Shown here piece by piece: positions 1 to 9,149 of a stretch of 64,000 bases of DNA. The stretch spans positions 62,001-126,000 of the forward strand of contig JAJOJF010000030.1 of NCBI GenBank assembly GCA_021208885.1. The letters run 5' to 3'. This DNA comes from Burkholderiaceae bacterium (GTDB lineage: Bacteria; Pseudomonadota; Gammaproteobacteria; Burkholderiales; Burkholderiaceae_B). The notes under the pieces were generated by a model that made no database searches, was not told where the DNA came from, and worked only from the letters and a program-made list of their open reading frames with translations. A program made the translations under genes and the position numbers. Positions within the stretch are counted from its first letter, which is position 1, and each line of letters opens with the position of its first letter.

Positions 1-1
1 G

Positions 2-721
2 CTTGAGGTCGCCGCAGGCGAGTTTGTCTCGGTTGTTGGCCCAACCGGCTGCGGCAAGTCCACTTTGCTCAACGTTGGCGCCGGGTTGCTCGCGCCATCA
101 AAGGGCAGTGTTGAGGTATTTGGCCAGCCCTTGCAAGGCATCAATCATCGGGCGGGCTACATGTTTCAGGGCGAGGCGCTTTTGCCCTGGCGCAAAGCCC
201 TGGACAACGTCACCGCTGGCTTGCAGTTTGCTGGTGTTGACCCCAAAGAGGCTGCCGAGCAGGGCCGTGAGTGGATGCGCCGCGTGGGTCTTGGCGGGTT
301 TGAAGACCGCTACCCGCACCAGATGTCGGGCGGCATGCGTAAACGCACGATGTTGGCACAAACTTTGATTCGTGACCCAGACATCATTCTGATGGATGAG
401 CCGTTTTCTGCGCTAGACATTCAGACGCGCCAGTTAATGGAAAACGAGGTGCTCGATCTGTGGATGGCCAAACGAAAGGCGGTGCTCTTTATCACCCACG
501 ATCTCGATGAGGCCATTGCCATGAGTGATCGGGTGGTGGTGTTGTCGGCTGGGCCAGCCACTCATCCCATTGGTGAGTTTGTCATTGATATCCCAAGGCC
601 TAGAGATGTGGCCGAGGTCCGCAGCATTCCGCGATTTGTTGAACTGCATACCGATATTTGGGCAGTGTTGCGCGACGAAGTGCTCAAGGGCTACGCCCAG
701 CAGAAAACCAAGGCAGCTTAA
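2..721 (+). CDS. ABC transporter ATP-binding protein, NitT/TauT type (5' truncated by window edge)
   Basis: Cytoplasmic ATPase of an importer of the nitrate/sulfonate/taurine (SsuB/TauB) class. The frame is open from base 2, so the start lies outside the window. Visible motifs are Walker A GPTGCGKST (bases 38-64), the Q-loop in GYMFQGEALLPWR, a slightly altered signature QMSGGMRKR, Walker B DIILMDEPFSALD and the H-loop FITHD. The next gene encodes the matching permease 5 to 17 bases downstream. The substrate-binding protein is presumably upstream of the window, so the substrate cannot be named. Family assignment is secure; the ligand is unknown. Confidence 0.9.
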   Translation, partial: LEVAAGEFVSVVGPTGCGKSTLLNVGAGLLAPSKGSVEVFGQPLQGINHRAGYMFQGEALLPWRKALDNVTAGLQFAGVDPKEAAEQGREWMRRVGLGGFEDRYPHQMSGGMRKRTMLAQTLIRDPDIILMDEPFSALDIQTRQLMENEVLDLWMAKRKAVLFITHDLDEAIAMSDRVVVLSAGPATHPIGEFVIDIPRPRDVAEVRSIPRFVELHTDIWAVLRDEVLKGYAQQKTKAA

Positions 722-738
722 TTTATGTGGCTATTGAT

Positions 739-1539
739 ATGTGGCAAATGATTCGACCAAGCTCCAAACTTTCCTTGCGAGTCTGGCAGATCTCGATTCT
801 GGCGATCATCCTCGCTGTGTGGCAGTACGTGTCACTGGACCCCAAAGTGGCTTTCTTTTTTGGGAGACCGACCGGTGTGGTTGATGCCTTGTGGGCATGG
901 TTTGTCACCGATGGCATCATCTATTACCACTTGCAGATCACTCTGCTTGAGACCTTGCTGGCTTTTGTGATTGGCACCACAGCCGGCATGGGCGCTGGGC
1001 TGTGGCTCGGACTGTCACCACTTGCCAGTGCCATTATGGATCCGTATATCAAGGCGTTGAACTCGATGCCGCGGGTGATTTTGGCGCCGATTTTTGCGAT
1101 GTGGTTTGGATTGGGTATCTGGTCCAAAGTGGCACTTGCCGTGACGCTGGTGTTTTTTATTGTGTTCTTTAACGTCTACCAGGGCGTCAAGGAAGTCAGC
1201 CCTACGCTTTTGGATAACGCCCGGATGCTGGGCGCTGACAAGAAGAAACTGCTTCGCTACGTTTATCTGCCATCGGCCACGAGTTGGGTGTTCTCAAGCT
1301 TGCATACCTCGGTCGGTTTGGCTTTCGTGGGTGCGGTCGTTGGTGAGTATCTCGGTTCAGCCGCAGGCGTGGGCTACCTGATCCTGCAAGCAGAAGGCGT
1401 GTTTGACATCAACACGGTGGTGGCGGGCGTACTTGTGCTGACTGCTTGTGCGCTTGTGCTCGATGGCATCGTGGGTGTGATCGAGAAAAAACTCATGAAA
1501 TGGCAGCCCAAGAGCGGTGAAACTGAACAACAGGTATAG
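739..1539 (+). CDS. ABC transporter permease, NitT/TauT type
   Basis: Inner-membrane permease (binding-protein-dependent transport domain) partnering the ATPase that ends at 721. It is about 266 residues long with roughly six hydrophobic segments. The EAA-like cytoplasmic loop is seen around LDNARMLGADKKKLLRYVYLP, followed by VGEYLGSAAGVGYLI, typical of SsuC/TauC proteins. The frame stays open upstream to 658, inside the ATPase gene. I prefer ATG 739; GTG 727, with a weak AAGG 13 bases upstream, is the alternative. The C-terminus is polar (MKWQPKSGETEQQV). Confidence 0.85.
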   Translation: MWQMIRPSSKLSLRVWQISILAIILAVWQYVSLDPKVAFFFGRPTGVVDALWAWFVTDGIIYYHLQITLLETLLAFVIGTTAGMGAGLWLGLSPLASAIMDPYIKALNSMPRVILAPIFAMWFGLGIWSKVALAVTLVFFIVFFNVYQGVKEVSPTLLDNARMLGADKKKLLRYVYLPSATSWVFSSLHTSVGLAFVGAVVGEYLGSAAGVGYLILQAEGVFDINTVVAGVLVLTACALVLDGIVGVIEKKLMKWQPKSGETEQQV

Positions 1540-1551
1540 GTGGTGTCGGCT

Positions 1552-3201
1552 CTAAGTATTGCTGGATTTGTCTTTGCCTAGAATTTCGACAAGTGTCTCG
1601 ACGGTAAAGTCAACTGCACTGTTGTGAGGGTAGAGTACCGTTGGCACGCCCATGGCTTTAAGCGCCATGCCAATGTTGTCCTCTCTTGCCACGACGGCAA
1701 TCTCACCCTTAAAGCCAAACTCGCGCAATTCATCGAGCAATAGTTGATTGGACGCCAGGTCAGGGATCGTGCTCACAATCCAGCGCGCCTCCCGAATCGG
1801 CAGGCTTTCCAGTAGAGCGGCTTCAATGCCATCGCCAAAGCGAACAGCAAAGCCATCGCGCTTGAGTTTGCGCACTGCTTCCGGGTCAAAATCCACGCCA
1901 AGGACTTTGATTCCCTCTTCAGACAATCCTCGAGCGAGTCTGCCGCCAAAGCGTCCGAGGCCAAAGATGATTACATCGGGTTTGTAGTGGATCTCGTTAG
2001 GTGTTTCACCAGCCAGCTCCCTGAATGTCACCTTGCGTTCGAATATGCCGAGTACCGGTTCTAACAAGGTATAGAGTTTGTGCGAGTAGAGAATCATGTA
2101 GGTTGACATCGCAATGGTGACCACACCGACCAGGGTGGTCAGTCCCAAGGCTTGAATTCCGACATGGCCAAGCGTGATGCCCATGGCCACAAACACGATG
2201 GAAAACTCGCTGATTTGTGCCACCGTCAAGCCAGCCAGAAACCCGGTACGCTTGCGATAGCCCATAAATCCCATGATTGCCATCACGATCAACGGATTGC
2301 CGATGAGCACAAACACTGAAAGAATCATTGCCGGCATCAGCTCATCTCCGAGCGTGGAGAACTCAAGTTTGGAACCAAGCTCGATAAAGAAAAACAGCAA
2401 CAAAAAGTCCCGGATGGCGGTCAGTCTGGCATTGATCGCATCCCTAAAATCGGTTGAAGCCAGGGAAAAGCCTGCCAAAAATGCCCCGGCTTCTTTGGAG
2501 AACCCGGCCCATTCGCCAATTGCTGCCAGGCTCATGCCCCAGGCGATCGCAAAGATCAGCAAAAGCTCCATGGACGAGGCCATCTTGGCCACGAGCTTAG
2601 GCAAGACATAGCGCATGAGCACGTACATTGCCACGGCGGCTACTGCAATTCTCAGTGAGAGCGACCCAAGCAGGTCTAGCCACCCCATGTCGCCGCTGCG
2701 AAGTGTGCTCATGACCATCATCGCAATCACAACGGCCAAGTCCTGAACAATCAAAAAGCCGACAGCGATTCGACCATGCAGCGAATCTATCTCGCGTTTG
2801 TCTGACAAGAGCTTGACCACAATAATCGTGCTCGAAAACGTCAGCGCCACCGCAACGTAGATCGCCTCCATCAGGCTTTTGCCGAGCAGCACAATGATCA
2901 GAAAGCCAAAAAAAATCGTGAAGGCTAATTGTCCCAAGCCTGTGGCGAGCGCCACGGGTCCGATGTGTCGGATGTGTTTAAGGTCAAGCTTTAAACCCAC
3001 CACAAACAAAAGCACCGAGACACCGATTTGGGCGAGCAGCTCGATTTGCTCATGGGCATGCACGATGCCCAACACGGCCGGGCCAACAATAATGCCGACC
3101 ACGATGTAGGCAATCAGCACAGGCTGACGCAGCAGCAGTGCGATACCGCCAGCCAAGGCAGAGATAATCAGTAGTAGAGAAAACTCACCGAATGCACCCA
3201 A
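1552..3201 (-). CDS. Kef/YbaL-type cation:proton antiporter with C-terminal TrkA-N domain
   Basis: Monovalent cation:proton antiporter of the CPA2 family. Residues 1 to about 380 form a dense series of hydrophobic helices. They are followed by a cytoplasmic Rossmann RCK/TrkA-N domain starting around VIIFGLGRFGGRLARGL (GxGxxG nucleotide motif) with an acidic residue at VDFDPE. At 549 residues it matches E. coli YbaL/KefB-class proteins (550-600). No TrkA-C domain is evident after the Rossmann fold. A separate transporter on the same strand starts 166 bases away, and the spacer between them holds a tandem repeat. The transported ion (potassium or sodium) and any glutathione gating are not decidable from sequence. 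Confidence 0.88.
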   Translation of the reverse strand: MGAFGEFSLLLIISALAGGIALLLRQPVLIAYIVVGIIVGPAVLGIVHAHEQIELLAQIGVSVLLFVVGLKLDLKHIRHIGPVALATGLGQLAFTIFFGFLIIVLLGKSLMEAIYVAVALTFSSTIIVVKLLSDKREIDSLHGRIAVGFLIVQDLAVVIAMMVMSTLRSGDMGWLDLLGSLSLRIAVAAVAMYVLMRYVLPKLVAKMASSMELLLIFAIAWGMSLAAIGEWAGFSKEAGAFLAGFSLASTDFRDAINARLTAIRDFLLLFFFIELGSKLEFSTLGDELMPAMILSVFVLIGNPLIVMAIMGFMGYRKRTGFLAGLTVAQISEFSIVFVAMGITLGHVGIQALGLTTLVGVVTIAMSTYMILYSHKLYTLLEPVLGIFERKVTFRELAGETPNEIHYKPDVIIFGLGRFGGRLARGLSEEGIKVLGVDFDPEAVRKLKRDGFAVRFGDGIEAALLESLPIREARWIVSTIPDLASNQLLLDELREFGFKGEIAVVAREDNIGMALKAMGVPTVLYPHNSAVDFTVETLVEILGKDKSSNT

Positions 3202-3278
3202 GGTTTATGCCCAGCTCAAAGCAACTGTCAACGCGATCCGGTCCGGTGTGTTTAGACCCGATTGCAGCTCACCCGAAA

Positions 3279-3310
3279 GGATACCGTACTTGAGGGATAC
3301 TGTACTTGAG
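3279..3310. repeat. Tandem 16-bp direct repeat upstream of the antiporter gene
   Basis: Two head-to-tail copies, GGATACCGTACTTGAG at 3279-3294 and GGATACTGTACTTGAG at 3295-3310, differ at one base. They lie 78 bases upstream of the start of the minus-strand antiporter gene, so a tandem regulator-binding site is plausible. A slippage duplication is the alternative. Confidence 0.6.
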
Positions 3311-3321
3311 CCTGCGCTCAG

Positions 3322-3348
3322 GTGTGAGCGTGGCGTTCAAGCTCACAC
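3322..3348 (-). terminator. Possible stem-loop after the AspT-type gene
   Basis: GTGTGAGC (3322-3329) and GCTCACAC (3341-3348) form an 8-bp perfect stem with an 11-base loop. It lies 20 bases past the stop of the minus-strand transporter at 3368. There is no U-tract, so termination is only a guess; a regulator site is also possible. Confidence 0.35.
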
Positions 3349-3367
3349 GAGGTCAGTTTTGGGCTAG

Positions 3368-5065
3368 TCAAGTTAGCGCCACAATAATCGGCCCCCAGAC
3401 CGCGAACAGCACATTGGAGATGGCATAGCAGACGGTAAAGCCAATCACCGGGGTCTGGCTGCCGGATTCTTCTATGATCGTATTCATCGATGCTGCTTCG
3501 GTCTGAGCGCCAGCGATGCCGCCAAGCAGAATCAGCGGATGGATCTTTAGCAGATATCGCCCGGCATAAAAGGCGACGATTGGCGGCACCAAGGTCACAA
3601 TCACCCCGGCAATCAGAAGCGCCATGCCATGTTCATGCATGGCTTCAATGGCACGCGGTCCGGCCATCAGGCCCACCACGGCGGCAAACGCCGTTAGCCC
3701 GAGTTCTGAGAAGGCCCATTGCGCCGCTGGCGGCAGATCACCCACCCCCTGGTAGCGCGAGTGTGCCCAACCGACAATCAAGGCCACTACCAGAATGCCG
3801 CCACCAACACCGAGCTCGATCGGCACAACGCCGATGTGAGCCGTGATTAGTCCAATCAAAGTGCCCAATACGATCGCCAGGGTGTGGATAGCGATGTCGC
3901 TTTTGTGGGCCTCTGCTTTGACGCGCCCGAACCGGCCAGCGAGTTCGTTGACCGACTCGGGCCGGCCTGCTATCTCGGCCACATCGCCAAACCGGTAGAT
4001 CGTGTTGTCGGTGGGGACAATGCCGTAGCCAGCGTGAATGATCTTGTTCACAAAGATGCCGTGGCGGCTAAGCGGCCCTATCTCCTGGCGCAAATCACCA
4101 ATCTTTTTGCCGACATATTCTCGTTTGTCGAGCACGACGTGCACGGTCTTGCGCGGAAATGACAGTGCCTGCTGGTTGTCAACTTCAGGGCCAAACAGTT
4201 TGTCCATGTCGGTGACAAGCTCACGGCGCGAGAGCACCGCCACAATATCGCCGGCTTTCAATCGCAGGTCTACATCGCGGTCAAGCACTTGGCCATCGCG
4301 AATCACGCGTTCAATGCTCATTCGAGGGAAATGGGCTTCGACTTCACAAATCATCTGCCCGTTGGCGGGCTTGTCTTCTTCAATCACGTGCGCACGAGCC
4401 ACCACGCTGCTGTATGGGTGAATTTCTCCATTGGATTTGCCCTCGGCTTTGCCTTTGCCGGCTAGTTCAGCTTCAAGCTCAATGGCCGCCTGCCTCAGGT
4501 TGATCTTAAGCAGCAAGGGCGCCACGGAGCTCACGAAAATGATTAAGCCCACGGTGCCGAATATGTATGTGATAGCGTAGGCGATCGCCATGTGACTATT
4601 GAGCCGTTCAAGCTCGGCTGCACTGATGTCGAGTTCGTGCATGGCGCTTGATGCCGTGCCCATCATGGCGGTGTCAGTCAGTGCCCCGGCTCCCAAGCCA
4701 GCGGCAAATCCTGCATCAAACCCGAAGTAGGCGTTCATGGCGAGAATGGTCAGCAGGCCGGTGACGCAGAGAATCACTGAGAGCAGCACGAGCTTGATGG
4801 TCTCGCGATTCAAACTGCCAAAAAATCCAGGCCCGCTTTTAAAGCCAACCGCATAGATAAACAGCGCAAAGAACACGGCCTTCAACATGCTCGGTATTTC
4901 TATGTCGATCTGACCGATGATCAAGCCCATCAGCAAGGAGCCAGCTACAGTGCCTAAGTGAAACTTGCCAAACTTGATCTTGCCGATCCAGGTGCCAAGT
5001 GCAATCGACAGAAAGATGGCGATTTCAGGGTTGTCGCGAAAGGCGTGCAGGAGTGAGTCGATCAT
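3368..5065 (-). CDS. AspT/YbjL-type aspartate-alanine exchanger family transporter
   Basis: Member of the aspartate:alanine exchanger (AAE) family, 565 residues, which fits the family's 550-565. The layout is characteristic: an N-terminal hydrophobic block (about 1-185), a large soluble loop with two TrkA-C/RCK-C-like segments (about 205-380, including GDIVAVLSRRE and KKIGDLRQEIG), and a second block of helices to the C-terminus with GAQTEAASMNTI. E. coli relatives YidE and YbjL are of unknown substrate, and AspT itself exchanges aspartate for alanine, so only the family can be claimed. The gene is alone in orientation with the Kef-type gene downstream. Confidence 0.85.
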   Translation of the reverse strand: MIDSLLHAFRDNPEIAIFLSIALGTWIGKIKFGKFHLGTVAGSLLMGLIIGQIDIEIPSMLKAVFFALFIYAVGFKSGPGFFGSLNRETIKLVLLSVILCVTGLLTILAMNAYFGFDAGFAAGLGAGALTDTAMMGTASSAMHELDISAAELERLNSHMAIAYAITYIFGTVGLIIFVSSVAPLLLKINLRQAAIELEAELAGKGKAEGKSNGEIHPYSSVVARAHVIEEDKPANGQMICEVEAHFPRMSIERVIRDGQVLDRDVDLRLKAGDIVAVLSRRELVTDMDKLFGPEVDNQQALSFPRKTVHVVLDKREYVGKKIGDLRQEIGPLSRHGIFVNKIIHAGYGIVPTDNTIYRFGDVAEIAGRPESVNELAGRFGRVKAEAHKSDIAIHTLAIVLGTLIGLITAHIGVVPIELGVGGGILVVALIVGWAHSRYQGVGDLPPAAQWAFSELGLTAFAAVVGLMAGPRAIEAMHEHGMALLIAGVIVTLVPPIVAFYAGRYLLKIHPLILLGGIAGAQTEAASMNTIIEESGSQTPVIGFTVCYAISNVLFAVWGPIIVALT

Positions 5066-5317
5066 GAGAGGCCCAAGTCGGAAATGTGGTGCACAAGGCT
5101 GTTTGTTAACTCAGGCAAACTGTCGTGTCAATGCGTACGCCGCGTAAATTGTCGATTTAGGGTGTTATTAGGAGTCTCCCGGTACCGGTCAGAGGTGGTT
5201 TTCCTTTATATTCTTGTGGTTTGGGCGTGACTGCGGTCGTAACTACACATGATCGAGCACTGCCACGCCAATGCTGTTGCTGACCAGAAAACATTAACAA
5301 TCTCCAAAGGTATTCTC

Positions 5318-6493
5318 ATGAAATCCCGATTTTTGACTCGTTCAGTCTGTTCATTGGCTATCGCCAGTGCTGCTTTGTTTGGCGGTGTTGCACACGCGCA
5401 GATGAAGGTGGGCTTTATGGCCACGCTCTCCGGCCCGGCCGCGGCGCTTGGCCAGGACATGTATGACGGCTTTATGCTGGGCATCGAGCAGTCTGGCGGC
5501 AAGCTCGGTGGCGTGGCTGTGGAAGTCATCCGTGAGGACGATCAGCTCAAGCCTGATTTGGCAGTGCAAACGGTCAACCGCTTTATTGAGCGAGACCAAG
5601 TCGATGTCGTTGCCGGCATCACATTCTCCAACGTGATGATGGCTGTTGCCAATCCGCTGGCTGAGTCTGGCACGGTGTTTATCGGCATGAACGCTGGCCC
5701 TGCGCCGCTTGCAGGCGAGCGTTGCGCACCGAATTTCTTTTTTGTGGGTTATCAGAACGACCAGCAAGCTGAGGGTGTGGGCAAGTATGCTACCGACAAA
5801 GGCTTTAACAATGTGTATTTGATGGCACCAAACTACCAGGCCGGCAAGGATGCCGTTGGCGGTTTCAAGCGTTATTACAAAGGTGGCATTGCCGGTGAGG
5901 TCTACACCGGCGTAAACCAGCCGGATTACTCGGCTGAAATCGCCCAGTTGCAGGCCGCTAATCCGGATGCCGTTTATGTGTTCTACCCGGGTGGCATGGG
6001 CATTAATTTCATCAAACAGTTCCGTCAAGCAGGGCTTTTGGGGAAGATTCCCCTGTTGTCAGTCTCAAGCTTTGATGGTTCGACCTTGCCCGCACTGAAA
6101 GAAACAGCTGTGGGGGCGATTTCAGGCTCGTTCTGGGGCGCTGACTTTGACAACCCGGCAAACCAGAAGTTTATCGAGGCATTTGAGGCCAAATATGGTC
6201 GTATCCCATCCCAGTATGCTGCCCAGGCCTACGATGGCGCCTTGCTGCTTGATGCTGCATTAAAGAAAGTGGGTGGCAACTATCAGGACAAAGACGCGTT
6301 AAAGAAAGCCTTGCGCGAAGTCGAATTTGGATCGGTTCGGGGTGCTTTCAAGTTCAACAAGAACGGGTTCCCGATACATGACATGTATGTGTTTGAGGTA
6401 GCACCGGATGCCAAGGGTCGTATTTCCCACAAGACACTGCAAAAGACACTCCCCAACCACCCGGATTCTTACGTCGGCAAGTGCCCGCTGTAA
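5318..6493 (+). CDS. Branched-chain-amino-acid-type ABC transporter substrate-binding protein (LivJ/LivK family)
   Basis: Periplasmic ligand-binding protein (peripla_BP_6 fold) that feeds the permeases and ATPases encoded directly downstream. The signal peptide occupies residues 1 to about 27 (MKSRFLTRS, hydrophobic core, cleavage after AHA). The mature protein begins MKVGFMATLSGPAAALGQ, typical of the family. ATG 5318 is chosen because AAAGG (5306-5310) sits 7 bases upstream and it yields a clean signal peptide. The ligand may be an amino acid, amide or aromatic acid; many betaproteobacterial LivJ proteins do not bind leucine. Length is 391 residues, as expected. Confidence 0.92.
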   Translation: MKSRFLTRSVCSLAIASAALFGGVAHAQMKVGFMATLSGPAAALGQDMYDGFMLGIEQSGGKLGGVAVEVIREDDQLKPDLAVQTVNRFIERDQVDVVAGITFSNVMMAVANPLAESGTVFIGMNAGPAPLAGERCAPNFFFVGYQNDQQAEGVGKYATDKGFNNVYLMAPNYQAGKDAVGGFKRYYKGGIAGEVYTGVNQPDYSAEIAQLQAANPDAVYVFYPGGMGINFIKQFRQAGLLGKIPLLSVSSFDGSTLPALKETAVGAISGSFWGADFDNPANQKFIEAFEAKYGRIPSQYAAQAYDGALLLDAALKKVGGNYQDKDALKKALREVEFGSVRGAFKFNKNGFPIHDMYVFEVAPDAKGRISHKTLQKTLPNHPDSYVGKCPL

Positions 6494-6505
6494 TCGTTTG
6501 CCGTT

Positions 6506-7429
6506 GTGACATTTAACCTTGTTCTTGGGCAGGCCTTAAACGGCCTGCAGTTTGGTTTGTTGCTGTTTTTGATGGCAGCAGGCCTGACGCTGGTATTTGG
6601 CATCATGAGCTTTGTGAATCTGGCTCATGGTTCGCTTTACATGTTTGGCGCTTACTTCGCGGCCACGATTGCTAGCCACAGTGGATCGTTTGTACTGGCC
6701 GTCACACTGGCTGCTTTGCTGATGTTTGTGTTGGGCTTGCTGCTTGATGCCGGTGGCCTGCAAGCCTTGCATCGACGCAGTCACCTCGATCAAGTACTGG
6801 CAACATTTGGTGTCGTTTTGTTTGCCAACGAGTTGGTGCGGGTGGTGTGGGGCAATGCGCCGATCTACATGGATGCCCCCGAGACATTGGCAGGCGCAAT
6901 CGATTTGTTCGGGATGAGTTATCCCTCATACCGGTTTGCCATCATCGTGGTTGGTTTGCTCGTGGCACTTGGCCTTTATTTCCTGATTGAGCGCACCCGT
7001 GTCGGCATGTTGATTAGAGCCGGTGCGACCAACCGTCGCATGGTGTCAGCCCTTGGCGTTAACATAGGCTGGCTAAACCGCTTTGTGTTTGCGCTAGGCG
7101 CAGCACTAGCTGGCTTGGCTGGCGCCATGGTCGGGCCGATTCTTTCAATCGAGCCTGGCATGGGAGAGCCGGTGCTGATTCTGACATTGGTGGTGATTGT
7201 CATCGGTGGCATCGGCTCGATTCGTGGCGCGTTTTTTGGGGCGCTGGTTGTCGGGGTGGTTGACACCATGGGCCGCATCTTTATTCCGATCTGGTTGCGC
7301 GAGTCGTTAGACCCTGCCGTGGCAACCGCGGTTGGTCCGGCACTGGCTTCTATGCTGGTGTATCTCATGATGGCGGTGATTTTGGCGTTTAAGCCCGATG
7401 GCTTGTTTCCAGTCAAGGCCAGGGGCTAG
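6506..7429 (+). CDS. Branched-chain amino acid ABC transporter permease, LivH type
   Basis: Inner-membrane permease with about eight helices, 307 residues. It starts with GTG (GTG ACA TTT AAC), 12 bases after the binding-protein stop. Typical LivH features are an N-terminal NGLQFGLLLFLMAAGLTLVFG and the conserved loop GATNRRMVSALGVNIGWLNRFVFALG followed by GAMVGPILSIEPGMG. It forms the membrane channel with the LivM-type protein encoded next. Confidence 0.92.
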   Translation: MTFNLVLGQALNGLQFGLLLFLMAAGLTLVFGIMSFVNLAHGSLYMFGAYFAATIASHSGSFVLAVTLAALLMFVLGLLLDAGGLQALHRRSHLDQVLATFGVVLFANELVRVVWGNAPIYMDAPETLAGAIDLFGMSYPSYRFAIIVVGLLVALGLYFLIERTRVGMLIRAGATNRRMVSALGVNIGWLNRFVFALGAALAGLAGAMVGPILSIEPGMGEPVLILTLVVIVIGGIGSIRGAFFGALVVGVVDTMGRIFIPIWLRESLDPAVATAVGPALASMLVYLMMAVILAFKPDGLFPVKARG

Positions 7430-7434
7430 CGGCA

Positions 7435-8394
7435 ATGGGGCGTGACTTGCGAACTGCCGTTGCTGCTGTCATGTTGGTCTTCCTGGCTGCGGTGCCGATT
7501 TATGCTTTGATGGCAGATGACATTTATGTGCTGACCTACTTTGGGCGCATTCTGGCATTTGCGCTCGCTGCCATTGGCTTGAATCTGGTGTTGGGTTTTG
7601 GCGGGATGGCAAGTCTGGGCCACGCCATGTATATCGGCTTTGGAGCATACACCGTTGGCATTCTGAGTACGCTGGGTTTGGTCAATGGCTGGTTGCATCT
7701 GATTGTGGCCATGTTGGTGACCTTGGTTATTTCGCTGCCGGTGGGCTGGATTGCCTTACGGACTCGTGGCATGGCATTCATCATGATCACGTTGGCATTT
7801 GCGCAGCTGTTCTTCTACGTGTTCGTGAGCCTGCGTCAGTTCGGCGGTGACGAGGGTTTGAGCTTGACCAACCTGAGTGACTTTGGACTGCTGACTGGCA
7901 ACAAGTACGCTATTTATCTGTCTTTGCTGGCCGTGCTGTTGCTGACCTTGTGGTTTGTGGCGCGACTGGTCAATTCCAGATTTGGGTTGGTGTTAAAAGC
8001 CACCCGATTTAATGCGCGCCGAGTCAACGCAGTGGGCACGGCTAGCCAGCCCTACCGTTTAGTTGCCTATGTGATTTCCGCAGAAATCTGTGCGCTAGCA
8101 GGCTACTTCATGGCGAACTTAAACGGTTTCGTATCACCGGCGATGATGAGTTGGCTAGTCTCAGCCGAAATCATGGTCATGGTGCTTCTTGGCGGCATGG
8201 GCACGATATTTGGGCCTATTGCCGGAGCAGCGGGCTTGCTGTTGATTGAGGACGGTTTGAAGTTGATGACCGAACACTGGCCGTTGATTCTTGGGCCTTT
8301 GGTGTTGCTCGTTGTGTTGGGCATGCGTCAGGGGCTCTGGGGCATGTTGTTGCCCGCCCATGAGAAAGCTCGTCAGTCGGGAGGGCAGCACTGA
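7435..8394 (+). CDS. Branched-chain amino acid ABC transporter permease, LivM type
   Basis: Second permease of the importer, 319 residues, about nine or ten helices. The family signature is GLNLVLGFGGMASLGHAMYIG near residue 45-65, and GLVLKATRFNARRVNAVG around 180-200 is the EAA-type coupling loop. It begins 5 bases after the LivH-type gene. Its TGA stop shares one base with the ATG of the next gene, implying translational coupling. Confidence 0.92.
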   Translation: MGRDLRTAVAAVMLVFLAAVPIYALMADDIYVLTYFGRILAFALAAIGLNLVLGFGGMASLGHAMYIGFGAYTVGILSTLGLVNGWLHLIVAMLVTLVISLPVGWIALRTRGMAFIMITLAFAQLFFYVFVSLRQFGGDEGLSLTNLSDFGLLTGNKYAIYLSLLAVLLLTLWFVARLVNSRFGLVLKATRFNARRVNAVGTASQPYRLVAYVISAEICALAGYFMANLNGFVSPAMMSWLVSAEIMVMVLLGGMGTIFGPIAGAAGLLLIEDGLKLMTEHWPLILGPLVLLVVLGMRQGLWGMLLPAHEKARQSGGQH

Positions 8395-9149
8395 TGGCCG
8401 AGCTTTTACGAATCGATGGCCTGGTTAAGCAATACGGTGCGATTTGTGTCACTGATCACGTTAACTTGACTGTTAATCAAGGCGAGATTCATGCTTTGAT
8501 TGGTCCGAATGGCGCCGGCAAGACCACGCTGATCAATCTGGTCACTGGTGAGGTTTCAGGTGATGCGGGGGCGATTTACTTTGCGGGGCGGGATATTACC
8601 CGGTGGTCGGTAGCCAAACGTGCTCGTGCTGGCATGAGCCGCTCGTTTCAGATTAATTCGCTCATTCCGGCCTTTACAGCCAGAGAGAATGTGCTGTTGG
8701 CCGTGCAGGCAGCTCGAGGGCACAACTTTTATTTCTTTTCTCCTGTGGCCAGTGACCGTGCACTGGTCGATGAGGCTGATGAGTTTTTAGTGCGGGTGGG
8801 GCTTGCCGATCAAGCCAATGAACTCGTGAGCGAGCTTGCGTATGGCCAGCAACGGTTGATCGAGGTGGCCATAGCGATGGCTAGTCATCCCAAGCTTTTG
8901 TTGCTTGATGAGCCCATGGCCGGCCTCGGACCGGCTGAGTCTGAGCGCATGATTGCGTTGCTTGACAGTCTGCGGCAAGACTACGGCATGTTGTTGGTTG
9001 AGCACGACATGGATGCGGTTTTTGCTTTGGCTAATCGTGTCAGTGTCTTGGTTTACGGGCAGATCCTTTTATGTGACACGCCTGAGCGCGTACGTCAAAG
9101 TGACATCGTACGCGAGGCCTATCTCGGTGACGAGGAATTTGATGACTGA
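8394..9149 (+). CDS. Branched-chain amino acid ABC transporter ATP-binding protein, LivG type
   Basis: Cytoplasmic ATPase, 251 residues. Walker A is GPNGAGKTT and Walker B is LLLLDEPMAGLGP. The signature is the relaxed SELAYGQQRL common in LivG proteins, and the H-loop is LLVEHDMD. ATG 8394 overlaps the LivM stop by one base and is preceded by GGGAGG at 8379-8384. The last eight bases overlap the next ATPase gene. Confidence 0.92.
   Translation: MAELLRIDGLVKQYGAICVTDHVNLTVNQGEIHALIGPNGAGKTTLINLVTGEVSGDAGAIYFAGRDITRWSVAKRARAGMSRSFQINSLIPAFTARENVLLAVQAARGHNFYFFSPVASDRALVDEADEFLVRVGLADQANELVSELAYGQQRLIEVAIAMASHPKLLLLDEPMAGLGPAESERMIALLDSLRQDYGMLLVEHDMDAVFALANRVSVLVYGQILLCDTPERVRQSDIVREAYLGDEEFDD

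Noticed and set aside
5351-6028. 225-codon open frame on the minus strand inside the binding-protein gene
   Set aside because: Opposite a convincing LivJ-type protein; its translation has no domain pattern and no ribosome site. A codon-bias shadow.
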